Notes: generated by a model not told the origin, from the sequence alone. Positions 7,195 to 16,483 are shown, numbered from the stretch's first letter. The stretch is DNA of 33,681 bases from Alphaproteobacteria bacterium (GCA_028817795.1 JAPPOU010000140.1:1-33681), one strand, 5' to 3'. Numbers and translations: made by a program.

Positions 7195-7923
7195 CTGCAA
7201 ATCCAAAAGGTGCAGCTTGCTGTGGCGGCTAAGCCAGTCACGCGTCATTTCGTCGGCGCGGGTTTTTTCAAGGCGCGTGGCCTTCATATATATGGCTTCC
7301 CTATCTGTTTCGGCGCGTTTTTTCTCTTTACTGCCTTCAGGATAATGGAGCATGGCGATTTGCAGCCACATCAGGGCGCTGATAACGTTGGGCGGGTTTT
7401 TTGGAGTGCCCTGGAACGATAATATCCCGAAATAATGCTGTGCCAGAGGCCGTCCTGCTTCGGCGGCCTGTTCTAAAAGCTTAAAGGATGTATCAAGGTC
7501 TTTTTTAACCCCTTGTTCGTTCATGTACATGATGCCCAAAAGCTCTTCGGCTTCGTGCTGTTCATTTTGCGCCATGATCGCAAGGTCTTTAATAATCCTC
7601 TTGTATTCGCCCTTTTTGTACAGCAAAACGATTTCCTGCATTGAAAGCGCGCGGCGGGTATTGGTGGTTTGCCCATTTGCATTGGGGTTTTTAAGGTGAT
7701 CGGGCACTTCATGGGTCAGATAGGGCATGGGCGGCGGCGCGGTGTCCGGCTCATCTCTTTGAAACTGGTCGGATGTTGGCAATAAAATGCCCTCTGGCAG
7801 GCCATCGAATTCGTCAAGATAAGCCGGGCGGTTTTGCTGTTTGTCTTCGCTGGCGTGTGCTTGCGCCGTGAAAGCAAAGGCCGCAAGACAGGCTGTGATA
7901 AGAAAAAAACGTTTGCAGAACAT
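7192..7923 (-). CDS. Secreted Sel1-like repeat protein (243 aa)
   Basis: The N-terminus MFCKRFFLITACLAAFAFTA followed by QAHASE is a signal peptide with an AxA cleavage site, so the protein is exported. After a Pro-rich linker, residues about 100-210 form tetratricopeptide-like Sel1 repeats (for example AEELLGIMYMNEQGVKKD and LLEQAAEAGRPLAQHYFGIL). Such proteins usually mediate protein contacts in the envelope. The open frame extends upstream to 8010, but ATG 7923 follows a GGGGGG ribosome-binding site and gives the signal peptide, so it was chosen. It lies 44 bp downstream of prmA on the same strand and may be read through from it. Partner unknown. Confidence 0.85.
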   Translation of the reverse strand: MFCKRFFLITACLAAFAFTAQAHASEDKQQNRPAYLDEFDGLPEGILLPTSDQFQRDEPDTAPPPMPYLTHEVPDHLKNPNANGQTTNTRRALSMQEIVLLYKKGEYKRIIKDLAIMAQNEQHEAEELLGIMYMNEQGVKKDLDTSFKLLEQAAEAGRPLAQHYFGILSFQGTPKNPPNVISALMWLQIAMLHYPEGSKEKKRAETDREAIYMKATRLEKTRADEMTRDWLSRHSKLHLLDLQ

Positions 7924-7967
7924 GAAAATACCCCCCCTGATACAGCCTGAACCGCTATATCCTTTTA

Positions 7968-8960
7968 TTATAAACCGGCCTGCGGTTTTTGCAAAACAAG
8001 TATGCTCCAATCCCCTTTGTCGGTTGCTGTGATAAGAGACAGGCCTGTCGCGGTGTGGGCAGCGATAACATCGTCTTTTTGCCGGGTTAAAAGCCCGGAT
8101 AAGACCGTGATCCCGCCATGGCCCAGGACCTTGGATAGCGCAGGTGCCATATCGATGAGCGGACCGGAGAGAATATTGGCGCAGACAAGGTCATAGGGCG
8201 CATTCTGGGCCGCAAGGGGCGTTGCATAGCCATCGCCTGCTGCCGCGTTTATAACGCCGTCCAGCCCGTTCATGGCTGCGTGCCGCTGGGTCACGTTGAT
8301 GGATTCAGGGTCGATATCAATGGCTGTTAAGCGTATATCCGGCCAGAGTTTTCGGGCCGCAATAGCCAAAATGCCGGACCCGCAGCCCATATCCAGCGCG
8401 TTTTTGAACGTATGGGCTGTTTTCAGGTGTTCCAGCGCGTCAAGGCAGCCGCTGGTGGTATCATGCTCGCCAGAGCCAAAGGCGGTGGCGGCATCGATTT
8501 GCAGGGGGATCAGGTTATCAGGCTTATCTCCCTCATAGTGCGTGCCGTAAATGAAAAATCCGCCGGCAGTAATGGGGGGAAAATTGTCATGTACATGGCG
8601 CAGCCAGTCTTTATCTTCCAGCGCGGTTATTTGAAAGCTGTTTTCACGGGCAAGATGCGTTACGCCGTTTTCAAGAAGGATAGGGGAGATCAGGGCATAA
8701 AGCGATGCCTTATCAGGTTTATCGGCCATCATCATCTCCAGAACCCAGTCATCACCATCGGTGGATTGTCGGTTATGGAGAAATACGGACAAAACAGCCT
8801 GTTCCAGCGCATCCGAGAGTTTTTCGGCTAAGGCGCCGCTTAACGTGCCATCGCATTCCAGCGTGATGCGCCATTTCGGCACGGGCCAATCAAAATTTGC
8901 AGGGTCTTGGTTCATGGGCTTGCCATTCTTTGTTTTGCCTACCATATAATAATCGGGCAT
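7968..8960 (-). CDS. prmA: Ribosomal protein L11 methyltransferase PrmA
   Basis: SAM-dependent enzyme that trimethylates lysines and the N-terminus of ribosomal protein L11. The C-terminal Rossmann domain has motif I ALDMGCGSGILAIAA (about 189-203), the acidic LTAIDIDPESI and the family motif CANILSGPL. The preceding PLQIDAATAFGSGEHDTT is also typical. The length of 330 aa includes about 15 extra residues at the start; ATG 8915 (MNQDP) is an alternative and neither start has a strong ribosome-binding site. It is divergent from the thiolase gene, with only 40 bp between them. Confidence 0.93.
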   Translation of the reverse strand: MPDYYMVGKTKNGKPMNQDPANFDWPVPKWRITLECDGTLSGALAEKLSDALEQAVLSVFLHNRQSTDGDDWVLEMMMADKPDKASLYALISPILLENGVTHLARENSFQITALEDKDWLRHVHDNFPPITAGGFFIYGTHYEGDKPDNLIPLQIDAATAFGSGEHDTTSGCLDALEHLKTAHTFKNALDMGCGSGILAIAARKLWPDIRLTAIDIDPESINVTQRHAAMNGLDGVINAAAGDGYATPLAAQNAPYDLVCANILSGPLIDMAPALSKVLGHGGITVLSGLLTRQKDDVIAAHTATGLSLITATDKGDWSILVLQKPQAGL

Positions 8961-9000
8961 ATTATACAGGCTTTTGTTTTTTTAAAGGGGATGAGGGACC

Positions 9001-10125
9001 ATGATCGAAAACGTTGTTATCGCAGGTTATGTGCGCACGCCATTTCATTTCGCGGCCAAGGGCGCTTTGGCGCATGTGCGGCCTGACGACCTTGCGGCGA
9101 CAGCGGTCAAGGCGCTGGTGGAAAGAACGGGCGTTGACCCTGAAAAAATCGAAGACCTCATCATGGGCTGTGCCTTTCCGGAAGGGGAGCAGGGCTTTAA
9201 CATTGCAAGGCTTGTCGGCCAGCTCGCGGGTTTGCCGTTGACGGTGGGCGGCGTAACGGTCAACCGTTTTTGCGGCTCTAGCATGCAATCGATCCATCAG
9301 GCCACTGGCGCGATTTTAAGCGGCGCGGGGGATGCCTTTATTTGCGCGGGTGTTGAATCCATGTCGCGCATCCCCATGGGGGGCTTTAATCCCTTGCCGA
9401 ACCCGGCCCTTGCCAAATCATCGCAGGCCTATATTGGTATGGGTGAAACTGCTGAAAACCTTGCGAAAAAATACAATATACCCCGTGCAGAGCAGGAAGA
9501 ATTTGCGGCTCGTTCCCATCAAAAAGCGACAGCGGCGCGTAGTAATGGCCGCTTTGCCGATGAAATTGTCGTGGTCGGCAACGTATCGGAAGATGGCTGC
9601 ATTCGCCCGGAAACAACGGCAGAGGGGCTGGCAGGGTTAAAGCCTGCTTTTGCCGCAGACGGGTCTGTGACAGCGGGCACGTCGTCTCCCTTGACGGACG
9701 GGGCGGTTGCGGTGCTGGTCTGTCGTGAAAGCTTTGCCAAGGACAACAAGCTTGCGATCATGGCACGTATCCGCAGCATTGCCGTATCGGGCTGCGCGCC
9801 CGAAATCATGGGGATCGGCCCTGTTGATGCGACTAAAAAAGCCTTGAAGCGCGCAGGTGTAGAACTGCAACAAATTGATTTATTTGAATTAAATGAGGCT
9901 TTTGCCGCGCAATCCCTGGCGGTTTTGAAAGAGCTTGGCGTTAATCAGGACAGCGTGAATATTGATGGCGGTGCTATCGCGCTGGGCCATCCGCTGGGTG
10001 CGTCGGGTGGCAGGATCACCGGAAAGGTTGCCAGCCTTTTGCAGCGTGAGGGTAAGAAATACGGCGTTGCCACGATGTGCATTGGCGGCGGGCAGGGCAT
10101 TGCAACACTGCTTGAGGCCGCGTAA
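9001..10125 (+). CDS. Thiolase, acetyl-CoA acyltransferase (374 aa)
   Basis: Thiolase-superfamily enzyme forming or cleaving 3-ketoacyl-CoA. The acyl-accepting Cys is in VNRFCGSS (C91), the catalytic His is in GHPLGASGGRI (H330), and the second Cys is in MCIGGGQG (C360). LNEAFAAQ completes the active site. It resembles FadA-type degradative thiolases, but acetoacetyl-CoA thiolase cannot be excluded, and no other beta-oxidation gene lies nearby. The start is supported by a strong AAAGGGGATGAGGGA region. The stop shares one base with the start of the deaminase gene (TAATG), so the two are translationally coupled. Confidence 0.94.
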   Translation: MIENVVIAGYVRTPFHFAAKGALAHVRPDDLAATAVKALVERTGVDPEKIEDLIMGCAFPEGEQGFNIARLVGQLAGLPLTVGGVTVNRFCGSSMQSIHQATGAILSGAGDAFICAGVESMSRIPMGGFNPLPNPALAKSSQAYIGMGETAENLAKKYNIPRAEQEEFAARSHQKATAARSNGRFADEIVVVGNVSEDGCIRPETTAEGLAGLKPAFAADGSVTAGTSSPLTDGAVAVLVCRESFAKDNKLAIMARIRSIAVSGCAPEIMGIGPVDATKKALKRAGVELQQIDLFELNEAFAAQSLAVLKELGVNQDSVNIDGGAIALGHPLGASGGRITGKVASLLQREGKKYGVATMCIGGGQGIATLLEAA

Positions 10126-11111
10126 TGCTGCCCAAGGCTGATATGCACGTGCACCTTGAAGGCACGATGGCGCCGGATATCACAAAACGTATTGCGGATC
10201 GAAACGGTTTGCAGCTTAAGCCCGGCCTTTTGGCCGCATCCGGCGCGCATTTCCAGTGGGAAGATGATGGCACGGCGCAGGGCGCTTTAATGTCGTTTTG
10301 CAATGCTTACGATGATGTGGCGGGTGTTCTTAGAACTGTCGATGATTACGCCGATATCACTTATGACTATCTTCACCGCGTGGCGGGCGAGGGCTGTATT
10401 TACGCGGAAATATCGATTTCCGCAGATCATGCGTTGCAAGTGGGCCTGACTTATCCGCAGCTTTTGGAAGGCGTGACAAGGGGGTATGAGAAAGCAAAGC
10501 AGGAGAGTGGCATCGAAGCCCGTTTTTTATCGACCTTCGTGCGTCACTATGGTGTCGAAAAGGCTTTAAATGCTGCAAAACTAACACATGATAACCCGCA
10601 CCCGCTGGTGACGGGCCTGAATATCGCGGGTGATGAAAACGCCCTGACGTTTGATGATTTTATCCCGGCTTATGAAGCCGCAGGCGCATTGCATAGAACA
10701 GCGCATGCGGGCGAAGCGGCAGGCCCTGAAAGCGTGCGAGCTGCAAGAAAAGCCTATAGTTGCAAGCGTTTTGGACATATGGTCCGCGCAATTGAAGATG
10801 AAAATTTGATGAAAGAGCTGATCGCGCTGGGGGCAGCGCCGGAGGTTTGCGTATCGAGCAATATGGTTTTAAAGGTCTTCCCGGACTATAAAAGCCACCC
10901 CTTGCGCCGGTTTTTCGATGCAGGATTGAAGGTATCATTAGGCAGTGATGACCCGGCCTTTTTTAGCACCTCCATCGGGCAGGAATACGATATTGCGCGG
11001 GATCATTTTGGCTTTCATGACGATGAATTACTGCAATTGACCAAAAATGCCATCGAAACGGCCTTTGTGGACGAAGACACGCGGGCAGATTTACAGCGCC
11101 GACTTGGATAA
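10125..11111 (+). CDS. Adenosine deaminase family hydrolase (328 aa)
   Basis: Zn-dependent aminohydrolase of the adenosine/adenine deaminase family. Metal and catalytic residues visible are MHVHLEG (H8, H10), HAGEAAGPESV (H194, E197), FGHMVRAIED (H218) and SLGSDDPAFF (D275, D276). The usual RIGHG is RFGHM here, and CPxSN is VSSN, so the exact substrate (adenosine, adenine or a modified purine) is uncertain. Its stop is followed by a 43-bp gap before mnmG. Coupled to the thiolase upstream, an unusual pairing without an obvious pathway link. Confidence 0.88.
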   Translation: MLPKADMHVHLEGTMAPDITKRIADRNGLQLKPGLLAASGAHFQWEDDGTAQGALMSFCNAYDDVAGVLRTVDDYADITYDYLHRVAGEGCIYAEISISADHALQVGLTYPQLLEGVTRGYEKAKQESGIEARFLSTFVRHYGVEKALNAAKLTHDNPHPLVTGLNIAGDENALTFDDFIPAYEAAGALHRTAHAGEAAGPESVRAARKAYSCKRFGHMVRAIEDENLMKELIALGAAPEVCVSSNMVLKVFPDYKSHPLRRFFDAGLKVSLGSDDPAFFSTSIGQEYDIARDHFGFHDDELLQLTKNAIETAFVDEDTRADLQRRLG

Positions 11112-11154
11112 AGCCGGGCTTGCTTTTCTTGCTTGAATCGCCTATTTTCACCTT

Positions 11155-13026
11155 ATGAAAACAGTATATGACGTCATTGTAATCGGGGGCGGCCACGCGG
11201 GCTGCGAGGCGGCGGCGGCCAGTGCGCGCATGGGCGCGAAAACCCTTTTGCTGACGCATAAAATCGAGACTATTGGCGTCATGTCCTGTAACCCCGCGAT
11301 TGGCGGCCTTGGCAAGGGGCATCTGGTGCGCGAGATTGACGCGCTGGACGGCCTGATGGGCCGTGTGATTGATAAAGCCGGTATCCAGTTCCGGATGCTG
11401 AATGCCAGTAAAGGCCCTGCCGTACGTGGGCCAAGGGCGCAGGCCGATAGAAAGCTGTATCGCGATAACATGCAGAAAATTTTACGCGCTGTTCCGGGCC
11501 TCGATCTTTTGGGAGAGGGTGCGGAAGAGATTTTGCGCGATGATGCGGGGCGTGTGACGGGCGTTAAAACATCAACGGGGACAGTGCTTTCCTGTGGGGC
11601 GCTGGTGGTAACAACGGGCACGTTCTTGCGCGGGATCATCCACCGGGGCGCGGACACACATGCAGCAGGGCGCATTGGTGAAAAACCGGCTGTCGGCCTT
11701 GCGCTCAGCCTTGAAAGGCTGGGCCTGCCGCTGGGGCGGTTGAAAACAGGCACGCCCGCGCGGCTTGATGGTAAAACGATTGACTGGGCCGCGCTGGAAG
11801 AACAGCCGGGCGATAACCCGCCGCAGCCCTTTTCTTTCCTGACAGACAAAGTGACCGTCCCGCAAATTAGTTGCCATATTACTTGCACCAACGATCAAAC
11901 GCATCAAATTATCCGTGACAACCTGCATTGCGCCCCTATGTATTCGGGGCAGATCAGTTCCACAGGCCCACGCTATTGTCCTTCGATTGAGGACAAGGTT
12001 GTGCGCTTTGCCGATAAGACCCGTCACCAGATATTTTTGGAGCCGGAGGGACTGGATGATGACACGGTTTACCCCAACGGCATTTCAACGTCATTGCCCG
12101 CCGCCGTGCAGGATGCGTTGGTCCGCACTATTCCGGGCCTTGCGGATGTGCGTATTATCGAGCCGGGCTATGCCATCGAATATGATTATATCGATCCCCG
12201 CGCCCTGAAAAGAACGCTGGAGGTTAAATCGGCAGCAGGCTTGTTTTTGGCAGGGCAGATCAATGGCACGACAGGATATGAAGAGGCCGGGGCGCAGGGG
12301 CTTGTCGCCGGCATTAATGCGGCGTTGAAAGCCGGAGGGACTGACAAGGAATTTGTGCTGGACCGGGCGGATGGCTATATCGGCGTCTTGATCGATGACT
12401 TGGTGACGCAAGGCGTGAGCGAGCCGTACCGGATGTTTACAAGCCGCGCCGAATACCGTCTTTTGCTCCGGGCCGATAATGCGGACCAGCGCTTAACGCC
12501 TCACGGTCTTTCTGTGGGTTGTGTAGGGACAGAAAGGGAAAAAGCGTTTCACGTGAAACAGGCGGCGCTGGATGCGGCGCGGGAAAAAATGCAGGCCCTT
12601 TCTGTCTTGCCGATAGAGCTGGAACGCGCCGGGTTTAAGGTCAACCAGGATGGCGTCCGCCGGACGGCGCATGACCTGATGCGTTTTCCGGACATTGATT
12701 TCACAGCCCTTCAAAAGCTATGGCCGGAGCTGTCTTGTATTGATCCCGCCGTGGCGGAACAGGTGGAGATTGACGCCCGCTACGCAGGCTATATCCAGCG
12801 GCAAGAAGCGGATATCAAGGCCTTCCGGCGCGATGAAGACCTGAAAATTCCTGATACGCTGGACTATAAAACCGTGGGCAGCCTGTCCAATGAAATGCGG
12901 GTTAAGCTAGAACAAGCCCGGCCTGAAACATTGGGCGTGGCAGCGCGTATTCCCGGCGTCACGCCTGCAGCACTGGTGGCTCTCTTGCGCCACGTGAAGC
13001 GGCGTGACAAGAAAGAGGCGGCATAG
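11155..13026 (+). CDS. mnmG: tRNA uridine-34 modification enzyme MnmG (GidA), 623 aa
   Basis: FAD enzyme that works with MnmE to install the carboxymethylaminomethyl group on U34 of tRNAs. The FAD-binding [11 protein letters not shown] is at residues 10-20. Further family blocks are [48 protein letters not shown] and [20 protein letters not shown]. Length is normal. The coding sequence contains a parS-like palindrome at 12545-12560 (encoding AFHVKQ). It is followed at 3 bp by rsmG, the usual mnmG-rsmG-parA-parB order. Confidence 0.98.
   Translation: MKTVYDVIVIGGGHAGCEAAAASARMGAKTLLLTHKIETIGVMSCNPAIGGLGKGHLVREIDALDGLMGRVIDKAGIQFRMLNASKGPAVRGPRAQADRKLYRDNMQKILRAVPGLDLLGEGAEEILRDDAGRVTGVKTSTGTVLSCGALVVTTGTFLRGIIHRGADTHAAGRIGEKPAVGLALSLERLGLPLGRLKTGTPARLDGKTIDWAALEEQPGDNPPQPFSFLTDKVTVPQISCHITCTNDQTHQIIRDNLHCAPMYSGQISSTGPRYCPSIEDKVVRFADKTRHQIFLEPEGLDDDTVYPNGISTSLPAAVQDALVRTIPGLADVRIIEPGYAIEYDYIDPRALKRTLEVKSAAGLFLAGQINGTTGYEEAGAQGLVAGINAALKAGGTDKEFVLDRADGYIGVLIDDLVTQGVSEPYRMFTSRAEYRLLLRADNADQRLTPHGLSVGCVGTEREKAFHVKQAALDAAREKMQALSVLPIELERAGFKVNQDGVRRTAHDLMRFPDIDFTALQKLWPELSCIDPAVAEQVEIDARYAGYIQRQEADIKAFRRDEDLKIPDTLDYKTVGSLSNEMRVKLEQARPETLGVAARIPGVTPAALVALLRHVKRRDKKEAA
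12545..12560. promoter_or_regulatory. parS: parS site 1, inside mnmG
   Basis: CGTTTCACGTGAAACA matches the conserved ParB target TGTTTCACGTGAAACA at 15 of 16 positions, with a perfect 14-bp palindrome core. Confidence 0.88.
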
Positions 13027-13029
13027 ACC

Positions 13030-13641
13030 GTGGCCCCCATCCAAAACGTTTTGGCAGATCACGGCGTTCATGTTTCACATGAAACGGCAGCGCAGTTTGA
13101 AACCTATCACGCGCTTTTGGTGAAGTGGCAAAAGGCGGTTAATCTTGTCAGCCTGAATACGGTGCCGGACGCAGCGGTACGGCATTTTTTGGATGCAGCG
13201 CAGCTTATAAAATATATCCCCGATGTGTCTGTGCCCATTGCCGACCTTGGATCAGGCGCAGGGTTTCCGGGGATGGTGCTGGCCATTCTGGGGGCAGAGA
13301 ATATGCACCTGATCGAGTCTGACCAGAAAAAGGCAGCGTTTCTGCGCGCGGTTTCACGTGAAACAAAAACAACCGTAACGGTTCACGACCAAAGGATAGA
13401 GGATTGTGTTTTGCCGGATACGGCGTTGGTGACGGCAAGGGCTTTTGCGCCTTTGGATAAGATATTGGGGTACATGGTAGAAAGCTTTCCCCATGCCCGT
13501 GGTCTTTTTCTAAAAGGGGAAAAGGCGCAAGAAGAAATTCTTGTTGCCCAAAAGAATTTTGAGTTTTCAGTCCAAACCCATCCGAGCATCAGCCATGCGG
13601 GTGCGTTCATTGTGGAGGTGGCGGATGTTGTCAGGCTTTAA
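13030..13641 (+). CDS. rsmG: 16S rRNA G527 methyltransferase RsmG (GidB), 203 aa
   Basis: SAM-dependent N7-methylation of G527 (E. coli numbering) of 16S rRNA. The SAM loop IADLGSGAGFPGMVLAIL is near residues 70-87, preceded by KWQKAVNLVS and RHFLDAAQL, and followed by ESDQKKAAFLR and TARAFAPLDK. It starts with GTG, 3 bp after the mnmG stop, which suggests coupling. Two parS-like palindromes lie inside the gene and encode HVSHET and VSRET, so centromere function constrains the protein. Length is normal. Confidence 0.96.
   Translation: MAPIQNVLADHGVHVSHETAAQFETYHALLVKWQKAVNLVSLNTVPDAAVRHFLDAAQLIKYIPDVSVPIADLGSGAGFPGMVLAILGAENMHLIESDQKKAAFLRAVSRETKTTVTVHDQRIEDCVLPDTALVTARAFAPLDKILGYMVESFPHARGLFLKGEKAQEEILVAQKNFEFSVQTHPSISHAGAFIVEVADVVRL
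13071..13086. promoter_or_regulatory. parS: parS-like site 2, degenerate, inside rsmG
   Basis: TGTTTCACATGAAACG matches the parS consensus at 14 of 16 positions. The central G is changed to A, so ParB affinity may be reduced. Confidence 0.65.
13350..13365. promoter_or_regulatory. parS: parS site 3, inside rsmG
   Basis: GGTTTCACGTGAAACA matches parS at 15 of 16 positions with a perfect 14-bp core. Confidence 0.88.
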
Positions 13642-13659
13642 GAGAGCGGAGCGTCAATC

Positions 13660-13971
13660 ATGAAAAAAGCTTTTCTGGCAGCTGTGCTGGCGGGCTGTGT
13701 TTCTGCGCCGGGCTTTCTGGCTCCACCACAAGCACCGCACCCTGATGCGGAGGCGGAAGCCGTCAAGCGCAAGGATCAGGTGGCTAAGGTTGAAGAAGCT
13801 CCCTCTCTGCCCCGTAGTGCTCCCTTTCCTGTGGGGCAGGATTTTGAGGCGTCAGAGCACGGATTTTGCTACGTGAACGATAAAAAGCCCGAATATGTGG
13901 TGAAACCCACCATTTGCGCGGGCGGGCCAGATATCAAGGTGGTTGTGCCCATTCTTGAAAAAAAGATGTAA
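13660..13971 (+). CDS. Small lipoprotein-like hypothetical (103 aa)
   Basis: The N-terminus MKKAFLAAVLAGCVSAPG has a lipobox-like LAGC, so export and lipidation at C13 are likely. A Pro/Ala/Glu-rich spacer follows, then a small C-terminal domain with two cysteines (HGFCYVND, PTICAGG) that might form a disulfide. A GGAG precedes the ATG. It sits between rsmG and parA in the same orientation. In most alphaproteobacteria parA follows rsmG directly, so this is an extra gene in the locus. Function unknown. Confidence 0.75.
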   Translation: MKKAFLAAVLAGCVSAPGFLAPPQAPHPDAEAEAVKRKDQVAKVEEAPSLPRSAPFPVGQDFEASEHGFCYVNDKKPEYVVKPTICAGGPDIKVVVPILEKKM

Positions 13972-13982
13972 AATTTACCGCT

Positions 13983-13998
13983 GGTTTCACGTGAAACA
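13983..13998. promoter_or_regulatory. parS: parS site 4, upstream of parA
   Basis: GGTTTCACGTGAAACA matches parS at 15 of 16 positions. It is intergenic, 19 bp before the parA ATG, so ParB bound here could also repress parAB. Confidence 0.88.
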
Positions 13999-14016
13999 CG
14001 GTGCTATATTTTGGTC

Positions 14017-14841
14017 ATGACACGTTATATCTGCATATCGAACCAAAAGGGCGGCGTTGGCAAGACGACGACGGCGGTGAATCTTGCAACAGCCATGGCG
14101 GCTGTCGGCAAGCAGGTTTTGGTGATTGATTTAGACCCGCAGGGCAATGCCTCAACGGGTTTTGGTATTGACCGCGCTGCGCGCGCGCGCGGTACATATG
14201 AAGTCCTTTTTGGTGAGTGCACGGTCGAAGACGCCTCGGTCCAGACGAAAGTGCCGGGCCTGTCCATCGTGCCATCCTCCATCCACCTGTCGGGGGCGGA
14301 GCTGGAACTGGTCGATGTGGATCGCCGTGAGCTGCGCTTTAAGGAAGCCCTGCAAGATACGGAAAATAAATATGATTACGTGTTTTTCGATTGCCCGCCA
14401 TCTTTAAGCCTTTTGACTTTGAACGCGCTGGTGGCGTCCGACAGTGTTTTGGTGCCGCTGCAGTGCGAGTTTTTCGCGTTGGAGGGTCTCAGTCACCTTG
14501 TGAAGACCATCGAACGCGTCAAAACAGTTTATAACGACAGGCTGGAGCTGATGGGTGTTGTCCTGACGATGCATGACAAGCGTAACAACCTTTCCAATCA
14601 AGTCGCCGACAATGTCCGCAGCTATTTTGGCGATAAAGTCTATGACACCATCATTCCCCGTAACGTGCGCATTTCAGAAGCGCCGTCCTTTGGCCTGCCC
14701 GCGATTGTTTACGACATGAAAAGCGTGGGGGCGCAGGCCTATATTCAACTGGCCAAAGAGATTATCCGCCGCGAAAAACAAGAACAGGCAGCGCAGGCCG
14801 AACAGCAAGCACAAGCGATGGAAGAAGGAGAAGCCGCATGA
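14017..14841 (+). CDS. parA: Chromosome partitioning ATPase ParA (274 aa)
   Basis: Walker-type ATPase that moves ParB-parS complexes. The deviant Walker A KGGVGKTTT is at residues 11-19, Walker B-like VFFDCPPSL follows, and DLDPQGNAS is the switch I region. The frame opens at a TTG (14011), but ATG 14017 gives the normal ParA N-terminus MTRYICISNQKGG. The C-terminus has a short Gln/Ala/Glu-rich tail. The stop overlaps the parB start by ATGA. Its promoter must lie in the 45-bp gap containing parS site 4 or further upstream. Location about 10 kb from the candidate origin fits a chromosomal ParABS. Confidence 0.97.
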   Translation: MTRYICISNQKGGVGKTTTAVNLATAMAAVGKQVLVIDLDPQGNASTGFGIDRAARARGTYEVLFGECTVEDASVQTKVPGLSIVPSSIHLSGAELELVDVDRRELRFKEALQDTENKYDYVFFDCPPSLSLLTLNALVASDSVLVPLQCEFFALEGLSHLVKTIERVKTVYNDRLELMGVVLTMHDKRNNLSNQVADNVRSYFGDKVYDTIIPRNVRISEAPSFGLPAIVYDMKSVGAQAYIQLAKEIIRREKQEQAAQAEQQAQAMEEGEAA

Positions 14842-15788
14842 GCGCAGATGCAAAGAAAAGAGGCCTGGGTCGTGGGCTGGATGCTTTGTTCCGTGATGCA
14901 AGGGCCGAAGAAACAGATTTTATTCCCGCAACGCGCCGCGCCGAAGAAGTCGCGGAAAAGATTGTGGCAACGGCAGCACCGCAAAGCCAGCGCCGACTGC
15001 CTGTCGATAAACTGACCCCCGGTAAATACCAGCCGCGCCGCCGTTTTGATGATGCGGGGCTGGACCAGCTTGCGGAATCTATTGGTGTGCATGGCGTTTT
15101 ACAACCGCTTTTGGTACGGCCCATTGCAAACGGCATGCATGAAATTATCGCGGGCGAGCGCCGCTGGCGCGCCGCGCAAAAAGCGCAGGTGCATGATGTG
15201 CCTGTGGTCGTGCAGGATTTAAGCGATCAGGACGCGCTTGAAATTGGCCTCATCGAAAACCTCCAGCGCGAGGATTTATCGCCGATTGAAGAGGCGGAAG
15301 GCTATACCCGCCTGATGCAGGAATTTGGTCATACGCAAGAAATGCTGGCCAGCCATCTGAGTAAAAGCCGCAGCCATGTCGCCAATATGATGCGTCTTTT
15401 AAAACTGCCCCCCCCTGTCAGGAAACTGGTGGAAACGGGCGTATTGTCGGCAGGACATGGGCGCGCGCTTATTGGTGTTTCCAATGCGGAAGAGGTTGCG
15501 GGCGTGATTATCCGCCGTGGCCTGAATGTCCGCCAGGTCGAAAAACTGGTGCAAAAAACGCAAACATCGTCTTTTTCAGGCAAAACCAGCGTGAAAACGG
15601 GCAAAAAGCCCAAATATGTTGAAAAAGACGTGGATACGCTGGCGCTGGAAGAAAAAATGACAGCGCTTTTGGGTCTGCCCGTCACCATTGATGGCAAGGG
15701 CGCCAAGGGTAAACTGGTTATTGAATACGCCAATCTGGAACAACTGGATGACGTTTTGGAACGCTTATCCCGCGCCCCGCAGAGGTAA
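14838..15788 (+). CDS. parB: Chromosome partitioning protein ParB (316 aa)
   Basis: CTP-dependent parS-binding clamp. The N-terminal RGLGRGLDALF (residues 8-18) is the ParA-contact peptide. LPVDKLTPGKYQPRRRFD starts the ParB/Srx domain. GERRWRA (106-112) and ENLQREDL (140-147) are the CTP-binding boxes. A helix-turn-helix follows near 165-190 with SKSRSHVANMMRLLKLP. The C-terminus is the dimerisation domain. AAGGAG precedes the start. Overlaps parA by 4 bp. Its targets are probably the four palindromes at 12.5-14 kb. Confidence 0.98.
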   Translation: MSADAKKRGLGRGLDALFRDARAEETDFIPATRRAEEVAEKIVATAAPQSQRRLPVDKLTPGKYQPRRRFDDAGLDQLAESIGVHGVLQPLLVRPIANGMHEIIAGERRWRAAQKAQVHDVPVVVQDLSDQDALEIGLIENLQREDLSPIEEAEGYTRLMQEFGHTQEMLASHLSKSRSHVANMMRLLKLPPPVRKLVETGVLSAGHGRALIGVSNAEEVAGVIIRRGLNVRQVEKLVQKTQTSSFSGKTSVKTGKKPKYVEKDVDTLALEEKMTALLGLPVTIDGKGAKGKLVIEYANLEQLDDVLERLSRAPQR

Positions 15789-15790
15789 TC

Positions 15791-16462
15791 ATGACAGAAA
15801 CGGTTCTTATTTCGGGCGCAAACCGTGGTATCGGCCTTGCGCTTGCAAAACGCTTTGCGGACGGGGGTTTTCGTGTTTTGGCGGCGTGCCGCAATCCAGC
15901 CGCTTTTGCAAATGACAATCCGCACATCACGCCCGTAGGGCTGGATGTCACCAGCGCGGAATCTGTGATGGAATTGGCAGCAGAGTTGCAGGATGAAACG
16001 ATCAGCATCCTTGTGAATAACGCAGGCGTGACCGATAAAGAATCATCCCTTGGCGATATGAACTACGATAAATGGATCGAGGCTTTTGCCGTGAATGCGG
16101 TGGCCCCGTTTCGTGTCGCGGAAGCCTTTTTACCGCAGTTGAAAAAAGCGAAAACGCCGAAGATCATCACCGTGACCAGCATGATGGGATCGTTGCTGCG
16201 GTCAGCGGATGGCTATCATGCCTATCGCACCTCAAAAGCGGCGGCGAATAAAATGATGCAGCTTTTGGCTTTGGACCTTGAAAAAGACGGCATTATCGCA
16301 TGTCCCGTGCATCCCGGCTGGGTTAAAACCGACATGGGTGGCCTGCGCGCCGAAATTACGCCCGAAGACAGCGCGGACGGGCTTTTCACGCTGATAACAG
16401 GCCTGAAACAAGAAGATTCAGGCCGCTTCTGGCAGTGGAACGGGGAAGAACATCCTTGGTAA
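15791..16462 (+). CDS. Short-chain dehydrogenase/reductase (223 aa)
   Basis: NAD(P)-dependent oxidoreductase of the SDR superfamily. It has a cofactor loop SGANRGIG (8-15; the usual TG is SG), NNAG (about 75-78), a catalytic Ser in TVTSMMGS, the YRTSK active-site pair, and HPGWVKTDMGG. The overall form resembles the C-factor-like SDRs. It starts 2 bp after the parB stop with AGAGGT upstream, so it is probably the last gene of the parAB transcript. The substrate is not predictable. Confidence 0.92.
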   Translation: MTETVLISGANRGIGLALAKRFADGGFRVLAACRNPAAFANDNPHITPVGLDVTSAESVMELAAELQDETISILVNNAGVTDKESSLGDMNYDKWIEAFAVNAVAPFRVAEAFLPQLKKAKTPKIITVTSMMGSLLRSADGYHAYRTSKAAANKMMQLLALDLEKDGIIACPVHPGWVKTDMGGLRAEITPEDSADGLFTLITGLKQEDSGRFWQWNGEEHPW

Positions 16463-16483
16463 AAACGCACAGAATAAAGCATG

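Noticed and set aside
11148..11891. 247-aa open frame on the minus strand within mnmG
   Set aside because: Ser/Pro/Arg-rich composition typical of an antisense shadow of a GC-rich gene; mnmG is certain.
15329..15925. 198-aa minus-strand frame across parB and the SDR
   Set aside because: Crosses two clear genes and has Ser/Thr-rich shadow composition.
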